A stretch of DNA of 64,000 nt from Pararge aegeria (GCF_905163445.1 NC_053194.1:17650921-17714920); one strand, 5' to 3'. Numbered from the stretch's first letter, positions 32,701-44,032 are shown. The notes: generated by a model from the sequence alone, not told the origin. Numbers and translations: made by a program.

Positions 32701-35700
32701 ATATAATACACATAAATACTTATAATATATAGATAAACACCCAGCCACTGAAAAACAATCATGTTCATCACACAAACATTTTCCAGTTGTGGGAATCGAA
32801 CCCACGACCTTGGCCTCAGAAAGCAGAGTCGCTGCCCACTGCGCCACTCGGCCGTCATAAAATAAAAACTATGGCAGTGGTTTACTCAAAAATTATTAGG
32901 TTTTCGGTTTCACAGATCAGTTTCAGAGATACTGCATAATGTACCTCTAAAGACTGTATAGTATTATTTCGGTGTTCTTTTACAACTTGTATATTTTTTA
33001 CATTTTAGCTCAGAGTACTATGATGTAAATTGTATAATTATAACAATAATTGTGTGAAAAAGAGACAATTTACTAGCGAGCATAATACTTCATGATGTTA
33101 GTATAAAAACTGTAGAGCAGATATTTATTCTAAATTGTCTAGTTATTAAAATATCCATGATTTAAAGAGTTAAGTTTGCAGTACGCAGACTACCACAACC
33201 CCCGCGAGTTGGCGTGAGCCGCAACACCAAGAACCATCTATCTATATATATAAGAGAGAAAGTGTATGGGTATGTTCCGTATAGGCTCCAAAACGGCTGG
33301 ACCGATTTCAATGAAACTTTCAGGGAATCTCCGGATTAACCTGGCGAGTAATCCTGTAATGTCCTATAGTTTGGTGATGATCGGAGCACTCCTATATTTG
33401 AACTGTCAAACTGTCAAATACAGCTTTTATTTACTATGTTGATATTCTATTGTTGGGTGTACATGGGTGTAGATAATGATCTTCACTCGCTCGAGAAGAG
33501 AATAAAAGAGAATGAATACGGAGAGAAATAAATGATTTAATATATTATGAGACTTAAATTAAAAAATTTATGATGTAAGTTTATTGTTTAAATAAAATAA
33601 AGCGAAGTGGGCTGGGTATGCTAGTTCATTATAAAGATTAATTAATAATTCCTATAGTCCGCATAATAATGTCCGCGTAATTTCCTATAGTCCGCGAAAA
33701 GCAGTAGAATCTGTCAGTCATCACCACAGTATTAAGAACATTCAAAAACCGTGACGTGACTAATAATAACGTTTAATTCGGATGAAACTCCAAAGCTACA
33801 ACAATTAATTATTTACTATTTTATAATATAAAATTGGCCAAACTTATAAGGTAATCTCCTAATTAAGGTAAGCAACTGCTGAGTTTCTTGCCGGCTTCTT
33901 TTCGGTAGAATCTGTTTTCCGAACCGGTGGTAGAGTCACTACACACAGGCAGACTTGACGTTTCAAAAGTGCTTATATTAGGCCTACTTGAAATAAATGA
34001 ATTTTGAATTTTACGGGTGTTCTTAAGCACTTGGTGTGTGTACCCACCCTGTGATCTTTAAAGGGTTTTCCCCATTTGTTGCTTAATATTGAAGCCACTC
34101 CAAAAAAAAACCACTCCACTTTAGAACGGTTTCTCGAACGAACACTTCATACCATTTGGCAGTTTATAGTAATTATTTTACCTCTAATGTTCTAAATGTT
34201 CACCATAAAATAGGAAAATGGGAAAAAAGTTTGTGAGCTAGCAACTTTCCGCGGGTGTGAAGTGAGACGTGCGCGGAGCGTTTTTACTGTTTTCGGTCAC
34301 AATAATGGGTGAATGAAAAATCATAAGCAAGTTTGTTCTTACCCGGACGAGCTGTCTTAAAAAGTTCTATTCTTAAGGAAGCTTATAGATTATTTAACAT
34401 CACGTTACTACCGTATTAATAGCAGAAGAATCATTGACGACGCATTATGTTGCGGCCCTTTGGTGCAGTGTGTATGTGTACTTGCATCCGGTGTCACGGT
34501 ATTATTCATTTTAACGCGATAATTAATGTCTATTAGCATGTCTATAATGCCAAAGCCAGACACGCATCGAGGCATATCGTTCAGCCATTTTGTTTATCAT
34601 AATAATAATTATTATTATGTTCAAGTTAATACTGATTTAGTAGTAATAAGAAATAATTGGTTTGTTACTGGTTCCTGAACTTAGACTAGATTTTAATAAT
34701 TGTTTTATAGATGTTATAGCTAACCAAATTAATAAAAAAGTAATTGTCAAGTAACAAGTTATTTACTAAATTAGTATCGCCATAAGTTTTCATCGACATT
34801 TAGATATTAGTAACACAAATCGTAGATAACTTTAACGCTTTAGAAGTAAACGTTGGTAGAAATCTCACATTAAGCAGTCTTCTTCCAAGCAAACTTATCA
34901 TTAAGAAATTCATCAATATTCTGTAACCTCTGAATGACTTTAGTACCTTTCACAAGCAATATGCAATCGTTACTCTTGTTAATTGCTGTCCCTATATACA
35001 TAATATATAAGCGATATTATATACGTAAAAACAGTCTCAGAAGACTATGTAGATTTTACTGATTTTGGATATGTAAAAAAATCTGTGATTGGAAAAGCGT
35101 TGTTTAATTAAGCTCTACATTTCTACCTCTCTATTAAGAGGAGAGGGTGAGGCGGCTAGTGTCGTGCAGATAAATAATTATCTGACTATAACAATGCTGT
35201 TATAGTCAGATAATTTGTCAACCTCACTGTGCCATTCCATAGTAATAGAATAGAAACAGCCGTACATGATGCGACATGAACTTTAATTTGCTATAATACG
35301 AGGCAATTGCACAAATCTGTGGGGCGTAATTTATAAATTATAATCCGTACTAATATCACAAATGCGACAATGTGTCTGTTTGTTTGTTGTTTCGTTTTCC
35401 TACAGCTATTAGGCTCGTCCATATATATAGACAATTCTATGAATCCAAAAAAGTATATGGCAACTTGGAGAACTCTCAGAAGCGGGGAAGAACGATGAAT
35501 TTGTAGTGTGAGGAGATACTTAGACGTTCTGACCACTTCGGATGGAGATTTTTTTAGTAATAGGTTACAGTTTAGGACATTTTATCTGTTGTGACTGTAG
35601 CACATTTGTTACAGCGATGTAACTGTAAAATTGATTGAGAATTTCTTAATGACAAGGTTGCTTAGAAGGATACGGCTCCGCTTTCATCTCTCACAAGATA

Positions 35701-36896
35701 GAAAAATTAATGATCAAATGTAAAATATTAATAGCTGATGTTGGAAAAGCGCGACTGCTGAGTTTCTTGCCGGCTTCTTCTCGGTAGAATCTGCCTTCCG
35801 GACCGGTGGTAGCGTCACTACAAATAGGCAGGCTTGACGTTTTAAAAAAAAATATATTAGGCCTACTTGAAATAAGCGAATTTTGATTTCGAATTTGTAT
35901 TTAAATCTACCACCAGTTTGAAAAATTTTAGTTGGAATCGAATAGTGATACAGTCTAAGATAATAGCGGACTAACCTATTACACGAATGTCTTAGTCGGT
36001 AGCCACAACTGAAGCCCGAAAGAACAGACAAAGAAAATTCAGAAAGTATAAATTCCCAAAAAGACTCTTAAAAGAACCCAGGACCTCGCTATTATACGAC
36101 CACAGCTCTTATTACTTCGTCAAGAAGGTTGATAACTATCTATGTTCAGTGCGTGTAGCGTGTGCGGTGACTTTTTGATCCGAAACGTTGTCGCTGACTG
36201 TAGGCCTTAAAAGAACGCACAGATTCTTTTAGCGGGCGATGGAGAGATCAAGGAATGAGGAGTTCCGTAGAAGAACTTGAGTTGCCGACATAACTCAGCA
36301 AGTCGCGAAGCTATAATGGCTATAATGGCAACGAGGGTCACATAGCTCGAAGAACTGATGTTTTTTTGGATCTGGAATGGTGACCTTGCACCCGTAAACG
36401 CAGCGTTGGAAGACCCCGAAGAGGTGAATACATTTCTAAAACGAGACCCGCTGGACCAAAGAAACACAGATTTATGGTATTTGGAACCCTACAAAAGACC
36501 TATGGCCAGCGGGAGACGTTTTTTTTTACTTCTACACTTTATGTATACAGCACTGAAAGAAACACACATGGACAGGCAAAGAAAGAAACTTAAATAGAAG
36601 GACATTAAGCTTTATCAGCTTTATCGCTTAGTTCCGATCTCTTCCAGGCTCACGATATTGTGTATAATTGACTTACGCGATGTCAGCCACACGGCAGTTT
36701 CGCAGCCCCTTGACTATGGTGTTGGTGAACTGCATGGTCAGCCCCGCCTGCCCCGCGTCCACGCGCGCCACGTGCATGGGGTCCAACGGCTGCATGCCTA
36801 GCGCTGGCACGCCGCCCGCCACCACCGCCACGGCGCGTTGGGCGGAGCGCAACAGGCAGGCGCGGTCCCGCGAGTAGCAAGGCTCTATGAAAGACG
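29563..36896 (-). CDS. Takeout/JHBP-family secreted protein B (exons 2-5; exon 1 not found)
   Basis: Second member of the family, in tandem with gene A and in the same orientation. Exons in reading order are 36677-36896 (220 nt), 31788-31915 (128), 31273-31425 (153) and 29563-29714 (152). All have GT..AG borders, and the phases (1, 2, 1, 1) are identical to gene A. They encode 217 residues. Motifs are SFIEPCYSRDRACLLRSAQR with the Cys pair, GVPALGMQPLDPM, IVKGLRNCRV, LPIQGQG and LFQGNKDMSDAVHKFANENW, ending RQLALD. Exon 2 is much richer in GC than its surroundings. No phase-1 leader exon was found upstream. Either it is farther off, or translation begins at the in-frame ATG at 36945, which gives a weak leader (MLQLANNVLMWVRLSAA) read straight into exon 2. 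The acceptor before exon 2 has a poor pyrimidine tract. Function as for gene A; the ligand is unknown. Confidence 0.87.
29715..31272. other. Intron 4 of gene B
   Basis: About 30250-30480 is the MITE shared with about 17515-17635. About 30570-30715 is the 3' end of a LINE (CTGGAAGAGATCACTTTTAG and a TAAATAAATA tail). 30720-30865 (+) contains a short Arg/Glu-rich open frame with no recognised family. 30937-31130 (+) is a 5'-truncated SINE family A. Confidence 0.55.
30937..31130 (+). mobile_element. SINE family A, 5'-truncated
   Basis: Starts inside box B (CGATTCCCACAGCTGGAAAA) and runs to GATGGCGATGTGTGTATTGT and a TTTATTTATT end. It serves here as the best reference for the body of the family. 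Confidence 0.8.
31273..31425 (-). CDS. Takeout-like gene B, exon 4
   Basis: Acceptor TTTTCCAG, donor GTACGT (the same donor hexamer as gene A exon 4). It encodes EIQVTVTMQVGERVAGGERY, then WTVRSWQHNADATQRVLYQF and QNLFQGNKDM. Confidence 0.9.
31426..31787. other. Intron 3 of gene B with a LINE tail
   Basis: 31478-31680 (-) is a 3' fragment of the TTGACT-tailed LINE family (ACTAAAGCAAAGGTTCCAAA, CTAAGAAGAGCTCACAACAA). Confidence 0.65.
31788..31915 (-). CDS. Takeout-like gene B, exon 3
   Basis: Acceptor GTGTTTCAG, donor GTAAGA. It encodes RRSSYETSLTLSCHVELVGD, then YSLGGKLLMLPIQGQGRYKI. One codon shorter than exon 3 of gene A. Confidence 0.9.
32602..32858 (-). mobile_element. SINE family A, near full length
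   Basis: Intact box A (TGGCGCAGTGGGCAGCGACT) and box B (GGTTCGATTCC) on the minus strand, and the full body to ATACTACGACAATACACACA (plus strand). The right end is CGGCCGTCA. Confidence 0.85.
33241..33624 (+). mobile_element. Non-autonomous Helitron, uninterrupted copy
   Basis: 5' TC (TCTATATATATAAGAGAGAA), 3' GGGCTGGGTATGCTAG, with an A before and a T after, the A/T insertion preference of Helitrons. Body blocks GAAACTTTCAGGGAATCTCC and TGATCGGAGCACTCCTAT are shared with the copies at 27775 and 50998. No Rep/helicase frame. Confidence 0.75.
36225..36550 (+). pseudogene. Decayed RTE-type LINE C-terminal fragment
   Basis: Reading across stops and small shifts, residues such as RAMERS, EEFRRRT, VADITQQVAKL and PYKRPMASG parallel the better preserved fragment at 43491-44015 (AMERAMLG, EIRRRTKVTDIAQRVAKLKW). 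The open frame at 36358-36597 is therefore not a host gene. Confidence 0.55.
36677..36896 (-). CDS. Takeout-like gene B, exon 2
   Basis: Donor GTAAGT. The boundary at 36896 follows TTGTCCGCAG. It encodes the conserved Cys pair and GVPALG. The frame stays open upstream to about 37026, so a fused exon 1/2 cannot be excluded. Confidence 0.88.
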
Positions 36897-39522
36897 CTGC
36901 GGACAATCGGACCCACATGAGCACATTGTTGGCCAATTGCAACATCCATATTAATATTATATATGCGAATGTGTTTTTGTCTGTATTAGAATAGAACCTC
37001 CTCCTTTTTGAAGGAATTTGGTACAATAAACGTTATCATTTTAGGAATAGTTCCGTTCTTTTGTTAGCACTATCAATGCTTAACACTGTGATCTTACATG
37101 TGGAGATCCGGGCAGGGAAATTTGATTTTATTTATGTATCGGAAGTTTCCCTGGTCTGGATTATGCCATTTCACCATTTCTGTCCGTCTGTCACCAGACT
37201 GTATGTTATTATGTGTATTGTGATAGTTAGACAGTTGAAATCTTTACAGATGATGCAATTCTGTTACCACAATAACAAGTACTAAAAACAGATCAATTAA
37301 ATATTTACGGTGGCTTATAGATAATGGTACGGAACACTACGAGCACGAGCCAACTTGCACTTGGCCGGTTTTTATTTGGAGTGTTAATTCCTTAAGAAAT
37401 CGAATGTACACACATATACACACAAACTCGTACATTCATACCTAAACCCTGAAAACAATACGTAGTTATTAAAAATCTGTCTATGTTTTTGAATGAATTT
37501 TGTTATACTTGTTTCCTTATAAAGATCCTAAATGAATATTAATGAATAACACAAATTTACTTTACCCTGTACGTAGAATATACTTCTGTGATATAATAGC
37601 ACATAAAATACTATTTGATTGTTATATTTTTCAGCAAAGACCTTGGGAATATCTGCCGGAAGTTTGCCTTGTTCTTTTGTTTTTATTCATCTCCATAAAT
37701 ATCCTACATCCATCAAATTTTATTAATGCGGAAGTTTGTAAGGATGGCCATTATTATATTATACACAACTTATTACTGAACTTATAACAATAATGCCCGT
37801 TTTCAGTAAACGGACAAGGCAATGCCTAAGTAAGTAACTCCTAATCTAAGAAGATTTCTAGGCATACATTTACCAATCGATTTTAACTAGGCAACTCTTG
37901 TCTATGCTTTTGGCACAAGGTGTGGTATTCTGAGTTTGTATTCATATTTTTCAAACACACAGGTTAAAATCTTGACGGTTCCGACTTTTTAATATTTACC
38001 AAAAAAAGTAAAATTGAGTTGCATTTATTTTATCAGCCATTAGACCAACGAGGCATTCTTATAATACTAAGGAACTTATATATCTCTTTAAATTAACATA
38101 CTATCAGCATATAATACATATGCTAATATGAGGAAAATTATTGAACTAACCATTAACAATTAGAAAAATACTGGCTAGCAGTTTTCCGCGAATTCTGTTT
38201 TCCCGTTTCCTGCTGCCTAGACGATTATTAAATTAAGCTTAATTTGCCATACTCCGCGAACAACAGGAGAATCTGTATGGTGTAATTTATAATTTCTTCA
38301 ATCCGTATACTCCACACCAAAAAGATCCTCGGCAATGTTTCCTTTACGCATGTTTCGTTCCGAAACCGGAGCATCCTCAGGACATGTTGACTTTACAATG
38401 AATAATTGTTTAAATTACATATTGTTAATCTTAATTTTCATAATATTTTATAGATTTCTGAAAAGTAACGCCTGCCTCTATCCAATATTACTGGTAAAGT
38501 TCACGACCTGCTTGTAAAAGTCTCGTCCAAATCCAAGTGTTTCGCTACAGTCTTACGACTGGCACGTGCCAGACGCTGCTTGCACCACTTAAAGAAACGG
38601 TCCTGACTGTAGCTCGACAGTTGGGTAACAATCATTGTAAGTAATCATTGTGAGTCATTGTAAGTAATAAAACATATTTGACTAAAGTAAAAATATGAAA
38701 AGCGAAAAAAGAATACAAAAAACAAATGAAATAGATAAAAATATAAAAACTAAAAAAACAGGACTACGTTCAGAATTTTGAGTTCTCAAAGTCCTGAACG
38801 TAGCAGGTCAAATTCCCTTCCTTTTTTATCGTGGGGAAATCCTTAAGGATATATATATATATATATATATGGATAGCACCGCGCCACGGGGAGGCACGGT
38901 TATTATGTTGGACCCGTAACGACTAAAATACCCGACAGTGTTCCAACAAGTCGCCTGCTGGCTGGGCCACGGGAACGCTTTCGCGACCCAGCTAGTGGCG
39001 AGATCAAATCCCCTCGAGCAACTTATCGAGTTAGCAAAGATGCATTGGCGGTACGTCTTTGTCGATAGAGATATCTATAATTCCCCAGTCCAGACTACAG
39101 AAAATTCAGACGTTATAAAATTAAATGTTATCCTTTCCGGGGATGGAACCAGAACCATCCGAGATCGAATACCACGGGTTTAACTACTGCGCCAGGGAAG
39201 TTGACAAAATCACTTGTGCCCGATGTCCAGTTAACAGTGTAGGTTTTGCTACACGGCGGTGGGAACCGAGTTCGACACCCGGCGCGCACCTCTAACTTAA
39301 CAAAGTAATGTACTTATTAATTTTTTTATTTATCATTTACTAAAACAGTGTATAAAAATTTAGGGAGGAAACTAGTCTGCCATTCCACACTCGGCGATTA
39401 AGCCATATAAGATTAATATCTATTACTTGATCACGTAATAATAATCGTCACCAAATAAAGCTCATGACGGCTTAAGGGCTAAAGGTCCAAAGCTATTGTT
39501 TTATTCATGGTGGATGAAGTAA
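36897..39522. other. Intergenic, upstream of takeout-like gene B
   Basis: No gene. About 37070-37370 is a repeat ending CACTTGGCCGGTTTTTATTT, typical of dispersed insect repeats. About 37790-37970 is the MITE shared with 9190-9420. About 38200-38520 is a repeat containing GTTTCGTTCCGAAACCGGAG and CATCCTCAGGACATGTTGAC, shared with the right end of the window. 38848-38870 is (TA)n. 39110-39300 holds two degenerate tRNA-like SINE heads. The takeout B promoter, if nearby, was not identified. Confidence 0.5.
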
Positions 39523-39927
39523 CTGGCCTTAGCAAAATATAATTCGGCGATATTCCGGCTTTACGGTGAGTCTCTTTTAGAAAATGAAGAGGAAACGTAT
39601 TCCCCTATTTCCTCCCCGGACCTAAACCTCTCTCAACCTGAGATAAGTTATGTAGAGGGCCGTTCATGGGTTGATAATGATAGTGATGATGCAGAAAAAT
39701 GTGAAATGTTGGTGCTTACCATATTGACAGCTCACGGAGACATAAAACACGACACTGAAAACAATAAGCACCTTCATTTTGGAGCGATCTATTTACGGTC
39801 CAACATAAACACTACTGATAATAAACTCATCACATACAATTTATATAATATCGTAGGCTCAGATAACATAATGGGCGGCTTAACCGCAAGCCTTCTGACG
39901 TCAGGGAAGAATCCTCTAGATTCATAA
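39523..39927 (+). CDS. Orphan open frame, acidic, unrecognised
   Basis: A 135-codon frame open from just after a stop at 39520 to the TAG at 39925-39927, with its only good ATG at 39706. Upstream of the ATG it reads ENEEETYSPISSPDLNLSQP and a DNDSDDAE acidic run; downstream it reads HLHFGAIYLRS. I recognise no family. It may be an exon of an unknown gene, a transposon remnant or chance. The frame just before the opening stop (ATGGTGGATGAAGTAACTGG) hints at a decayed longer frame. Confidence 0.25.
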   Translation: MALAKYNSAIFRLYGESLLENEEETYSPISSPDLNLSQPEISYVEGRSWVDNDSDDAEKCEMLVLTILTAHGDIKHDTENNKHLHFGAIYLRSNINTTDNKLITYNLYNIVGSDNIMGGLTASLLTSGKNPLDS

Positions 39928-40659
39928 TCATCAATAATTACTATCCCACCGCTGGGCAAAGGTTTATAGAGATTAATAAGCACGATCCACGCGATGCGGG
40001 TTAGTGAGCCTAGATAATGGGTAAAAATTCCACGTAAACAACTAAAACTATGCATATTAACGTCCCACTGCGAGGCACAGGCTTATCAGGGGATGATTGT
40101 AGAGCGAAGGCCTACCACGCAGTTACAAAGCAAGTTAGTGGGCTTTAACAATAACCGGGACCGATGGACACCAACACCTAATTTTCCCCTAAATTCCAGA
40201 CATACATTTTCATTAAGTCTGGAGAATTATTTTTTGGCAATTTATCTTGGTCCCCCTCGTACCACTGTACCCTGCTTGTGCCTCATAAGTATAAAATATC
40301 TGTTGGAAAATATATATTTTTTTTAATGTATAGACCAGCGTTTCATTGCAATCCATATTAGGTAGGCGATGATAGGTAGTGATACGGATCAATGTGTGTG
40401 CTTGCCTAGAGGATACCAATACCGGGTATTCTGGAAGATTTTTTAACTACGTACCGGTACAGACTCTATACGTGCGACGTGCAGCCAATCAGTTGAAGCG
40501 CATTTTAGCAAGTGTCTTGTGATTGGTTGAGCGCAGGTCGCAAACTTGAACGCCGCTAAAGACGCAGGTTGAAGGAACGGTGTGGACTTGGCTTTGAAAT
40601 AAATCAAATACTTCCGAGCACACTCTCCAAAATATTTTTTGCAGAATAACACTAATAAA

Positions 40660-40877
40660 TAAAAATAAATATTCTAAGACAACACACAAATCGCCATCTA
40701 GCCCCAAAGTAAGCATAACTTGTGTTATGGGTACTAAGATGACTGATGAATATTTTGAAGAATAATATACATAAATACTTTTAATACGCAGATAAACACT
40801 GAAAGTGTGGGAATTCCATTTGTGGGAATCCAGTTGTGGGAATCGAACTTACAGCCTTGGAGTCCGAAACCAGGGTC
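40660..40877 (-). mobile_element. SINE family A with a disturbed head
   Basis: Body normal, but the box B region repeats TTGTGGGAATC-like segments twice (near 40812-40850), so the head has a short internal duplication. Confidence 0.7.
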
Positions 40878-41395
40878 GAAAGGAAACTTAACCACCTACC
40901 ATTTTAGTAATATATGAGCTATTTGTAATAGAGCTCGTCTGGGAAAGTTCTACCGCCATGCTTATTTCAGCCGACAAAGCAGTGACAAAACAAAAACTGA
41001 TTGTAAGCAGGCTCCGCTCTCATCTCAAGGTAGAAAATTTAAAAGAATTTAAACAGGCAAATAATGTTGAAAAAGAGCAATCTGCTGAGTTTCTTGTCGG
41101 CTCTTCTCGGTGGAGTCTGCCTTCCGAAACGGTGGTAGAGTCAATACAAACAGACTTGACGTTAAACTGGGCCAACTTGAATAAATTTTAGATTTGCAAT
41201 TGCTGTGATTCGGTCTAAAGGCGGTTGCCAGTGTTATTCCAGGCTCAAGAGGCTTAACACCAACTCCTCAGTTTGATGGACTCAGATGTCACGTTATAAG
41301 ACGTGTTCCTTGCGTGCTCTGAGAAATTTTACTTTGTTTATAATCGATGTTTTTCCACTTATTATCAGGTGGCTTGGTCCGTTATAATTTATAAA

Positions 41396-41655
41396 TAAGT
41401 AAATAAATATACTACGACAATACACACATTGTCACTTAGATCCAAAGTAAGCGTTAGCTTGTGTTATGGGTACTAAGATGACTAATGAATATTTTTATGA
41501 ATAATATACATAAATAAATAGCAATATACATATAAACACCCAGACACTGGAAAACATTCATGCTAATCACACAAAAAGTTTCCAGTAGTGAGAATCGAAC
41601 CCACGACTTTGGGCTCAGAAAGCAGGGCCGCTGCAAACTGCGCCAATCGGCCGTC
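41396..41655 (-). mobile_element. SINE family A, near full length
   Basis: From ATACTACGACAATACACACA to CGGCCGTC, with recognisable boxes A and B on the minus strand. Confidence 0.78.
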
Positions 41656-42512
41656 TAACTTTTTTTTTAAATAAAAAAAGGTAGATCGATGCTGTTTCAA
41701 CCGGGAATCGAACCCAGAACACCGCAAGACATCACACTGGAGCGTCAGAGGTCGTAATATTTATTTTTTAATAATTAGTACAAGATAATTAAACCTTCCT
41801 CGGAAAGAAATTTCCTTTCATGTCTTATCTTACTATTAAGTTTATATAATGTATATGTATATGTAAGTTTATAGCCTTATAGCCTTCTAATTAGCCTTAA
41901 GCCTCTAGTCGATTTCTTTTGTATCTGCTTTCGGTCAGTAATATTATTGGTGCTTAAACCGCGATTATCATTGTATATAAAATTTGTAACTGTGATGTTG
42001 ATCGATATTTACTCGACTTCGTGACGTAACGGAAGGTATTGTGGTTAGCAGTCTACGTTTATAGAGGAGTCGAGTTTAACGTGAGAGTTCGCGAGGAAAG
42101 TTAATACGGTCACGCTTATTTCTCCCGCCAAGAAGCATTGCTGTGTTCCGGTCTAAAGTGCGTGGTTGCCGATCACACCTCAGGCATAGGACATAGGACG
42201 GTACTTTGTAGGAAGATGTTCATGCGAAGTGTGGTGGTTTGTTAATAGGAGCTGATTTTCCACTTAATATTTGCTTAAATTATTATTTATTTAAACTCTT
42301 TATTTGTCTCTTTATTTGCAACAAGAGCGAGAACAAATAGGTGGTGTAAGATAAACCTACGTTCAAATAACTATATACGAATGCAGAAACAAAAATTACA
42401 CTAATAAAATATATATATATATAGATACATGTATATATGAAATTATTAGAGAGTAATTGAGAGATATTTTTAAACATGTTAAAATAATGACAGTCTATAG
42501 CCAATACATATT

Positions 42513-43112
42513 CAAAGTCAAAGTCAAAGTCAAAAATATCTTTATTCAAGTAGGCCCATAGGTGGCACTTTTGATGCGTACATAAGAATTACACGGTAGT
42601 GAGATGATGGCGATAACCACATTCGTAAACTTAAAACTAAAGCTACGAGGGTTCCAAACGCGTCCTGGTCTAGGAAGAAGCCCACAACAAACTTCGCCGG
42701 GTGTTTTTTTTTTGTTATCGCCATCTCACAATGTCATTTTATAATTTAATGTACGCTTACCAAAATATATCTAAATCTAAATGTAAGAGAAGATGTGACT
42801 GCAATCTTTTGAACGTTAGAAGCGAAAATAAGCTTGCAGTGCAATACGACTACACAAAACAAGCAATTCAAATGACAATGTTAGATGGTGACAGGAAAAA
42901 AGAACACCCGGCTGAGTTGTTTGTTGTGGGCTTCTTATTAGACCAGGGCGCGTTTGGAACCCTCGTAGTTTAAGTTTTAAGTTAACGAATGCAGTTATCG
43001 CCATCACTACTCAATGCTACGACTATGTACACATTTGGTATGCAACCAACGCATCAAAAGTGCCATCTATTTGCCTATTTGAATGATGTAATATTTGACT
43101 TTCACTTTGATT
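42513..43112. mobile_element. Two pieces of the TTGACT-tailed LINE joined head to head
   Basis: 42513-42735 is the minus-strand 3' UTR (hexamer units AAAGTC, then AGGCCCATAGGTGGCACTTT to GTTATCGCCATCTCACAATG). At 42730 the sequence continues with a plus-strand ORF2 C-terminus (NLMYAYQNISKS) and 3' UTR to about 43112. One event with inversion, or two insertions, is possible. Confidence 0.7.
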
Positions 43113-43439
43113 GTTTTATTTTTATTTTTTACTTGAAGTAAATTATTTTTATTAAATAAATATATTTATTCATTAACATATTTCTACATAAATATATATT
43201 ATATCATATTGCAATAAAATATATTCCTTTTTTATGCCTAAAGTAGTAAATACAAATTATTATAGTCATAACTCGGATACTAACATATTATTATGAATCT
43301 TTTAAATGTTATTCTTGAGTGTTGTTTTGGAAGCAGTTACAGAGGTTTTTTTTTATTAATAAAGAGGTTAGAACTCGGACTATTAGCATATTGGTGCAAA
43401 TCGAGCCATGACCACTGATTTAGCAAATATATTCTAATA

Positions 43440-44032
43440 TAAATATGTTTTATCTTTTGTTTTAAATTTGTGCTCATAACTCTCATCACATCAACCGATA
43501 GACGTCCACTGCTGGACATAGGTCTTTTGTAGGGAGTTCCAAGTTCCACGATTCTGAGCCGCTTGGATACAACGGCTACCTGCGACGCGCTTAATGTCGT
43601 CTGTCCACCTCGTTGGGGGTCGACCAACGCTGCGCTTACCAGTACGGGGCTGCCATTCCAGCACCTTGGGACCCCAACGTCCATCCTTTCTCCGAACTAT
43701 GTGCCCGGCCCATTGCCACTTAAGCTTCGCGACTCGTTGAGCTATGTCGGTAACTTTGGTTCTTCTACGAATCTCCACATTTCTGATTCGATCGCGTAGA
43801 GATACTCCGAGCATAGCTCTCTCCATCGCCCGCTGAGTGACTCTAAGCCTTCTTATGAGGCCCATAGTTAACGACCATGTTTCAGAGCCATAGGTCATCA
43901 CTGGCAACACGCACTGTTCGAAGACTTTCGTCTTCAGGCACTGAGGGATTTCTGACGAAAAGATGGCACGGAGTTTCCCGAACGCTGCCCATCCGAGTTG
44001 GATTCGGCGGTTCACCTCACCATAACTCTACT
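43440..44032 (-). pseudogene. RTE-type LINE, 3' fragment of the reverse transcriptase ORF
   Basis: The frame at 43491-44015 (174 codons) encodes the C-terminal part of an RTE/BovB-like endonuclease-reverse transcriptase: CLKTKVFEQCVLPVMTYGSE, then RAMERAMLGVSLRDRIRNVE, WAGHIVRRKDGRWGPKVLEW and VGRPPTRWTDDIKRVAGS, ending YVQQWTSIG. It is 5'-truncated, with no catalytic domain. The sequence is well preserved, so the insertion is fairly young. Confidence 0.85.

Larger units (their letters stand above)
31916..36676. other. Intron 2 of gene B, repeat rich
   Basis: Contents in order: 31950-32095 (+) SINE family C; 32580-32600 (TA)n; 32602-32858 (-) SINE family A; 33241-33624 (+) Helitron; 33860-34020 (+) second LINE family tail; about 34080-34330 unclassified repeat; 34875-34965 (-) LINE fragment; 35176-35215 perfect hairpin; 35640-35895 (+) second LINE family 3' region; 35935-36030 SINE family C fragment; 36225-36550 (+) decayed RTE-type LINE fragment. 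No exon of another gene seen. Confidence 0.6.
39928..43112. other. Repeat-dense intergenic region
   Basis: No host gene. 40660-40877 (-) and 41396-41655 (-) are SINE family A copies. 40925-41000 and 41205-41380 are parts of a dispersed repeat (GAGCTCGTCTGGGAAAG, GACGTGTTCCTTGCGTG). 40985-41185 (+) is a second-LINE-family tail. 41700-41760 contains a tRNA-like SINE head. 42100-42270 is another copy of the dispersed repeat. 42513-42735 (-) and 42730-43112 (+) are oppositely oriented pieces of the TTGACT-tailed LINE, with 3' ends pointing outward. Confidence 0.6.

Noticed and set aside
32821..32858. tRNA gene with good boxes A and B
   Set aside because: The head of a SINE family A copy. It is joined to the SINE body and cannot fold as a full tRNA. 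The same applies to the other SINE heads.
34335..34360. Donor-like GTAAGAAC near 34340 as exon 1 of gene B
   Set aside because: It lies downstream of exon 2 on the coding strand, so it cannot be the leader exon.
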